The notes under the pieces are model-generated. The model was not told where the DNA came from, made no database searches, and worked only from the letters and a program-made list of their open reading frames with translations. 64,000 bases of DNA, taken from assembly GCA_035578905.1 (NCBI GenBank), contig JAQJVL010000001.1:5138001-5202000 (forward strand). The letters run 5' to 3'. Both the position numbers and the translations under genes were made by a program. Of this stretch, positions 58,061 to 64,000 are shown one piece after another; within the stretch, counting starts at the first letter, position 1; every line of letters starts with the position of its first letter. The stretch comes from Stictocephala bisonia. Lineage: Eukaryota > Arthropoda > Insecta > Hemiptera > Membracidae.

Positions 58061-59350
58061 TCTGAGGTGTAATGTGCCTGAGATAGAGAGTGTCTGAGGA
58101 AGAGTGTGTCTGAATACAATGTGCATAATGTACCAGTGAACGATACATTATAACATAAGTATAAAATAAACATAATACTATGGTGATAAATTTTGGTAAA
58201 CCACGTTCAGCTCCCACAGAATAAATGTATTCATAAAAGAAATATGTTTAACATCAAGATAAAACGACAACCTTCCAAAACAAATAAGATTATTCAAAGC
58301 GATATTTGTCAAGGGTACCAGCGATATTTGTACCAGCGGGTAACTGGAGGACCCAATGGTTTTACCATTGAGAATCTCCTATCCAGGGCTGACAGCGTTT
58401 CTAGTTATATCAAATTTTTTGATCAAAAAGTTAGTGGCAGTTTAAACATTTAAGGTATAAGGTATATAGTAAAAATATACTTAGATATCTAGTAAAAAAT
58501 TTAATTATGAATTATGACCATTTTACCTGGGGAGACCTGGATCTTGTAGTACCCAAGCCAACAAATCCCGTAAACACACCCCCGGACACTATTCCCAACA
58601 CTTTGCTGGCCTTCAAACTACTAGTGGCCGGGGCCTCTTACTGAGACTTCTGCAACTACTATATCTTAATCCTAGATTTACAGCTGAAATATGATGTAAA
58701 TATAACTTAAGTATGTAACTATAATATAGTAAAAATAGATATAAAAGTACTGAAAAAATTTAAATTCAACAATGAACTCATCACCGTTGTTAAAATTTCT
58801 TAATGCAGTCAAGGTTAGTATACTGACTTGTAAACATTATTCTATACAAATATAGCTGAATAGTAAAGTTAGTATTGTCATGAATTATAACTAGGTAACA
58901 CACAAACAATACATATAAAATTCATATAACATGTTTTTACAAATTTACTATATCACCCAATTAACAACTTATAACCAGTTTATCCATAAACTTAACTGTA
59001 ACATTTCTTATTCGTAAATATATATGAACTTTAACTGTGCAGTCCAACACTTCCTAAATACAATGTAGTTAGCCAATGTATTTAAAAAACTATAGGGTAT
59101 CCAATTGTGCCACGAGAGGTCGGTAAACAAAACACCTTATTTACACCGATATTGAACGTACTGTATATCGACATGTTCTCAAGCCTACTGCTACAACACA
59201 TGGAATGTCTAGAGATATTCAAAAGTATTTATGTAGCACTACCATAAACTATTAAATCTAATAAGAGGAACATTTAAAAACAAATTTATACTTTTGATTA
59301 AATAAGTCATCTAAACGACTCCCTCAAAACTTAAGTAAAATTTAGTTTCT
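58061..59350. other. Non-coding DNA with a GC-richer patch
   Basis: 58290-58400 and 58520-58650 are GC-richer than the surroundings and may be remnants of coding sequence or a repeat. A short direct duplication of 'ccagcgatatttgt' lies near 58318-58335. I recognise no domain. Confidence 0.35.
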
Positions 59351-59648
59351 TTTCCGTTAATTCATTACCAATGCTTTGTTTTTGTTTCCGTTAATTTATT
59401 ACCACTTGATAAATATTCTAACTCTCAAAAAACTGTTCCCAGATAATTTTTACGTCCACTGTTAGTGGATTCCTTATCCGCTAGAAATCCGATATAGCTT
59501 TCCAAGAGCATACACAAGGAGAGCGCATTTGGCGGTATGTCAATAATTCTATTTACTAGTTTGTGATCAAATATAGTAGACACCTAACCTGTCCTAACCT
59601 AACGGTAATTGTGATAACAAAGTAGTGGTAGTGCATTAACGGAAAGTG
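59351..59648 (-). mobile_element. MITE with 'TTTCCGTTAATTCACTACC' ends, copy 2
   Basis: Reverse-complement counterpart of 57184-57453 over almost its full length. On its left the end sequence is present twice (59351-59370 and 59386-59404), consistent with a terminal duplication. Confidence 0.85.
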
Positions 59649-61689
59649 TTCAAAATTTACATATATTGAAGAGTTATGTAGTGGCAGGTAGGTAGTTTTT
59701 TTTCACTTCAACTACCTTACTAAAAGCCAATTGGAACTTGTATAGTATTTACAATCATGCAGTTTCTAGATAAATTCTTTGATAAGATCTTCATATTTTG
59801 ATCATAAGGGGTAAAATTAGATCCAAATTTTATGAGAGCATAGTTTTTTACTTTTTTGATAGGTGAATTTTACTATGACTCCAAACTGTGGACATACTCC
59901 AAATAACGGTAGATATACAATGAAAACAAAACTGCGAATGACCCCTAACGTGGTACAACTCCCTATGTGACCCTTTATGTGGTGAAAAGGGTAAAATTAT
60001 CACTGAATGATCATCTATATGATTCGAAACGACATACAAACCATCGGAAAATCCATCCAATAACATCAAATAATTTAAAACACTTCATAGACCTATTTAA
60101 TCACTTTTACAAATAATTATTTAATACAATAATAATTACAAAATAATTATTTAATACAATAATAATTACAAATAATTATATCTCACATATATCCATCACC
60201 AACTTGTGAATCAAACTTAAGTTTGGAATTTGTGATGGAAATTACGTACCATAGAATGAACATGTGGAAATTTTCTTCCAAAACAAATGATAAAAACTGT
60301 ATGTATGGAACAGCACTGAGTCTTTATGAAAAGGTAGCAAAGTTAGAAAAAACTGCGTAAAAAGGTTAATATTTAATAGTGAAAAATTATACTATTGCAG
60401 CCCTTCATAACTATGTGGTGTCAGCGTGAATGAAATAATTTGGTTTTGTACGATTAGGGAAACAATACAATATAAACTAGTAAAGTAAAATTGTTAATGA
60501 AAAGAAAACGAAAACTTAAAATTGTTAAAGTCAACATTAGCTCATTTAGATACTTTATCTAAATTGTTAATTGTTCATTGTAAACTACATGTAGACTATA
60601 ACTGTCCGTTGTAAGGAGTGTCAACGAACAAAATAAAATGCACCAATCATATTTGTAAATTAACATTTTTATGTAATGTCATTTGTCAAATTACACTATA
60701 TTTAGTCATATTTCACATTATATCCTTTCATATTTAGTCCTCAGACACTAAATATGAAAGGAATTTACTCATTTGACTAGCATATTTTGTCTTAATATAA
60801 ATCATAAGTAATAATTATGTAGTTTTTTAAACAACTCCCTTTTTGAGTTACCACGAACATAATTGTTTGAAAGTAGTATTTACATTAGATCAGGTATAGA
60901 TTAACGAAAAACAAATAAAATATAAGGAACCTTAATTGTATGATTTTTCAACAAAGTCACTCAAGTAAACAGCTGTAAAAACTGACTTTTGACCTAAGGG
61001 AAGAGTGGTAATTTTAAACAAAACATTTTTAACAAAGTCATTATTTTTTACAACAGTAACAATAAAAAGAATAAATAAGAATAAAGTACTAAATATCTTG
61101 GCCAACTAATACATTAGCGTAAAACAACCTTGCTGTAATTCCGTTACTGAAGTGAGATTTCTCGCTACTACAATATGACTAACGAAAGGTGCATAAATAC
61201 TCATTTGTGAGACGGAAGGATAGTAAGTAGGTTACAAGTGTCCTTTACTTCCTTTAAAATAGAATAAAGGAAATTCAGAACCTTCAGGAAGAATATTTCC
61301 TCGGAATTTCCTTAAAAGGTTAGATGGTTCCATTCCCATTTAATAAAAATTCAGTCGAAGGGGTTGGCTATTGTTATGGTAATGTACTCCAACTTACATT
61401 ATGATAACAGAGCATAAAAGTAAACTGAAATATATAACGATTTATTAATCTCCTCTTGTTTGCCATTGGATAAAAAATTAACTCAACTTTTGCTGTGCAT
61501 TACTCAATCTAAATCACAACATACTTTAAAAAATTAAGTCATTAAGAGTATTATTAGTTTAACATAATTTTCCTTTTTTTGAATAAAATTAAATAGACAT
61601 ATAAACAACGTAAAAACCTCATGTACAAAAATTGGTTTAATATGTGAACCTATGTACTGCTAAATTATATTTTTAATGTACTACATACT
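59649..61689. other. Non-coding AT-rich DNA
   Basis: Contains a 31-bp direct duplication near 60108-60170 and the hairpin at 60723-60762. No supportable gene. Confidence 0.45.
60723..60762. other. Perfect 16-bp hairpin
   Basis: 'tcctttcatatttagt' (60723-60738) and its exact reverse complement (60747-60762) are separated by 8 bases. There is no T-run or gene next to it, so no terminator role is claimed. Confidence 0.9.
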
Positions 61690-62260
61690 ACCTACTCACA
61701 CATACACTACCGATGTTATTGACCCAACCACCCACCCATACGAAAATGATGGTATTGAACCACTCTTTCTACCATACACGAAATGTGGTATTGAACTACC
61801 CACTCTCCCATACACGAAATGTGGTATTGAACCACCCGCTCTCCCATACACGTAATGTGGTATTGAACCACCCGCTCTCCCATACACGTAATGTGGTATT
61901 GAACCATCCGCTCTTCCATACACGAAATTTGGTATTGAACCACCCGCTCTCCCACACACGAAATGTGATATTAAACCACCCACTCACCCATACGAATTGT
62001 GGTATTGATCCAACCAACCACCTACACGAAAGGTGGCATTTAACCAACCAACCACCTACACGAATGGTGGTCTTAACCCACCTACCCACCCACACATAAA
62101 CGGTGGTTTGGTTTTTGATAAATCCACCCACATATTCACTAACAGTGGTATAGACCCACCCGTCCACCCAAAAACAAAAGGTATTATAAATCCAACCACC
62201 CACACATAAACATACAGTTTTGTTGACTCTCCCACTCACCCATAAACGTATGTTGGTGAT
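61690..62260 (-). repeat. 36-bp-family minisatellite, block 6
   Basis: About 15 units; plus-strand core 'cccatacacgtaatgtggta' plus 'ttgaaccacccgctct', the reverse complement of the family core at 10960. Units 61790-61970 are most regular. The 128-codon ORF over it has a 12-residue period and is not a gene candidate. Confidence 0.92.
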
Positions 62261-62999
62261 AGATAGAACAGATTTGAGCAGGCAGTACTAAAAGAAAAAC
62301 AAAAATAAATACAAAATCCGCTACAGTATACATTAATAACAAAATTAGTAATAAATCTATGTTTCTCAATGTATATTAACTGTAGTCTTTGGCCAAAAGT
62401 GGTTTGTCATTGTTCTACCAACTAAACAACAAAATTGTAAACGATATCCAGAAGTTTTGACACCATCGCATGCTCTTTTGTATCTTACATATCACGTTAG
62501 ATAACTGCAAAGTATAGATATTATCAAATAATTCATCCATGGTATTACTAAATCAACTTTTCCACTTTAAATCAGATAGAACTTGTGTTTAGTAAAAATT
62601 AAAGGTTTGTATAAGAACTAATTGAAAACTTGAAACCAAACGAATAATAAGGAATTTAATAATTAAAAAAAAATTCTTCATTGTATTAAAATATAACTTA
62701 CCCAATTTTTGTTTGTTTAAAAACAGCAAGTTAATTTATCAAATCACATTAATAAAATCGTTTAGAACTTCATCCATTAATTTTTTATTTAACTTTCAAC
62801 ACAACAGCAATTCTGGGTACAAAGTATTAATTTACCATCTGTATTTCTGTCCTAAGAAAATGTAGCTCTAAATTGCAGCACATCACTATTCATACACTTT
62901 CTAGCTTAGCCGAATCGAAGGTAAAAACCTTAACAACACAAAGTCGACAAAAGCTTACGCACGGACAGGGAGAAGAGGTATATTTCTTTCTCTATGGCT
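62261..62999. other. Non-coding AT-rich DNA
   Basis: No supportable feature. Confidence 0.4.
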
Positions 63000-63310
63000 T
63001 ACGTCAAGTTGTTTATTTTGCATCGTTTTTGAATAGAAAAGTGTTTTAATCTAACCAAGAATTGACAGATTCCCTTTTGGTTAAAGGCCTCAAAACTCTT
63101 TTGGCTCAAACTTTCGAGAACGTTGACCAAAAGGGAATCCTTGAACACCTTTTTGCTCTCTTTTGTTTTTATGTGCACGCGTTTTGTTTGCATCGTCTGT
63201 GAAACGAAAAGTGCTTTTTACGAGTCAAGAGTTGACGGATTCCTTTACGTCAAAGTCTTTGAAAGATATTTCGAGAACTTTGACCAAAAGGGAAACTGTT
63301 CACATTAGAT
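63000..63310 (+). repeat. Diverged tandem duplication, period about 170 bp
   Basis: 63005-63150 and 63175-63305 share 'tttgcatcgt', 'gaaaagtg.ttt', 'caag(a)(a/g)ttgac' and 'cgagaac(g/t)ttgaccaaaa' in the same order. Overlapping small ORFs on both strands have no motif. Confidence 0.75.
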
Positions 63311-64000
63311 TCATAGAAAACACATTTTTGATTCACAAACTTTGCAAACAAATGTATTTGGCGTAAGCCTATTGTTATCTTTGTGGTATTCTGGTTTCAC
63401 CCTCAGTTCGATTCTTCAGCTGAGGAGTGTTTGTTTAAGGAACTATAGTCATGTATTCTTACGTCATGTTAGGCCAAGGTTGCATATGATGAATCAATAT
63501 CTATTACCTAACATTATAGTGCTATTTTGACAATGAATCTTTGATTTTTGTCTTTTAACTGTTATCTTTCGGTTAAAATTTAATTCAAGGCGAAAAACTT
63601 GAAGCAAGTTTCAATTAAGTAACAAGATTGCAGCTGCCACTAATTAACTATCGCCTTTTTTGGTCATGCTATCTTCTGATTTTTAATGACAATATTGAAA
63701 CAAAAAACAGGTTCATGGTATGTTTAGCAGTAGACAACATAATGTGGCAAAAGTATATTAGCTATGAAAACGATAGGAGTATTTTATTTTAATAGGAAAA
63801 CCTTTTAGCTTTTTTTAATTAAAAACGTATTAAACAAGAATAAAAGTAAAATAAACATTGAAAATAGGCAGGTATTTATTTGGTTTTGAAAATTACTTGA
63901 AGAGTCCAGATTAACATATTTTACACCTGGTTTGAATATTGACAGGTTTCATAATTTGTGTAATTTTATTACTTAATAGAATCATCCTGAAACGAGGATT
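63311..64000. other. Non-coding AT-rich DNA
   Basis: No supportable feature up to the window edge. Confidence 0.4.

Noticed and set aside
61696..62239. ORFs up to 147 codons across the 36-bp array
   Set aside because: Same reason: periodic translation of a minisatellite, open on both strands.

Overview
The window is non-coding, AT-rich animal DNA made almost entirely of transposable elements and satellites. I see no host gene, no rRNA and no functional tRNA gene. Jockey-type non-LTR elements, a copia element, a Tc1/mariner element with a DD41D catalytic triad, Penelope-like elements (PLEs), tRNA-derived SINEs and many foldback elements suggest an arthropod, most likely an insect. The order cannot be settled from the sequence alone.

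Layout. 0-5.6 kb: a dispersed repeat and two decayed LINE ends. 5.7-8.0 kb: a 235-bp satellite whose monomer is a fossil coding block with ankyrin-like loops; a diverged single copy lies at 49.0-49.2 kb. 8.1-8.4 kb: a probable PLE end. 9.1-9.8 kb: the tail of 'LINE A'. 11-12.6 kb: a 36-bp minisatellite family that recurs at six loci. 13.2-14.4 kb: a 5'-truncated PLE with reverse transcriptase (RT) thumb and GIY-YIG endonuclease between inverted terminal repeats. 16.7-19.1 kb: LINE A split by a younger 'LINE B' ending in a long (CT)n tract. 20.5-22.2 kb: about 47 copies of a 37-bp satellite, bracketed by inverted repeats at 19.2 and 22.9 kb. 23.9-26.0 kb: the largest 36-bp array. 27.4-29.5 kb: two LINE tails and two related SINEs.

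30.9-34.5 kb: a foldback MITE, a SINE and a foldback element whose left arm has expanded into a 140-bp tandem array. 36.5-37.0 kb: back-to-back PLE ends and a third LINE A tail. 37.4-44.2 kb: the centrepiece, a DD41D Tc1/mariner element with long terminal inverted repeats, split by a nearly intact copia element (37795-42359; 224-bp LTRs differing at one base; AAAAT target duplication; one frameshift in pol). 45.4-48.5 kb: a degraded LINE holding a 36-bp minisatellite block and internal duplications. 50.2-51.1 kb: an 893-bp palindrome sharing the DD41D element's ends. 52.1-53.6 kb: a minus-strand LINE with a fossil RNase H domain. 54.3-56.2 kb: 'LINE H' nested in 'LINE G'. 56.8-59.6 kb: a SINE and two inverted copies of one MITE. 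61.7-62.3 kb: another 36-bp array.

How the parts relate: several insertions are nested, so relative ages can be read: LINE A before LINE B, LINE G before LINE H, the DD41D element before copia. The copia element is the only one that looks recently active. Names LINE A-H are labels for this report only. All family calls come from motifs read by eye, without database searches.
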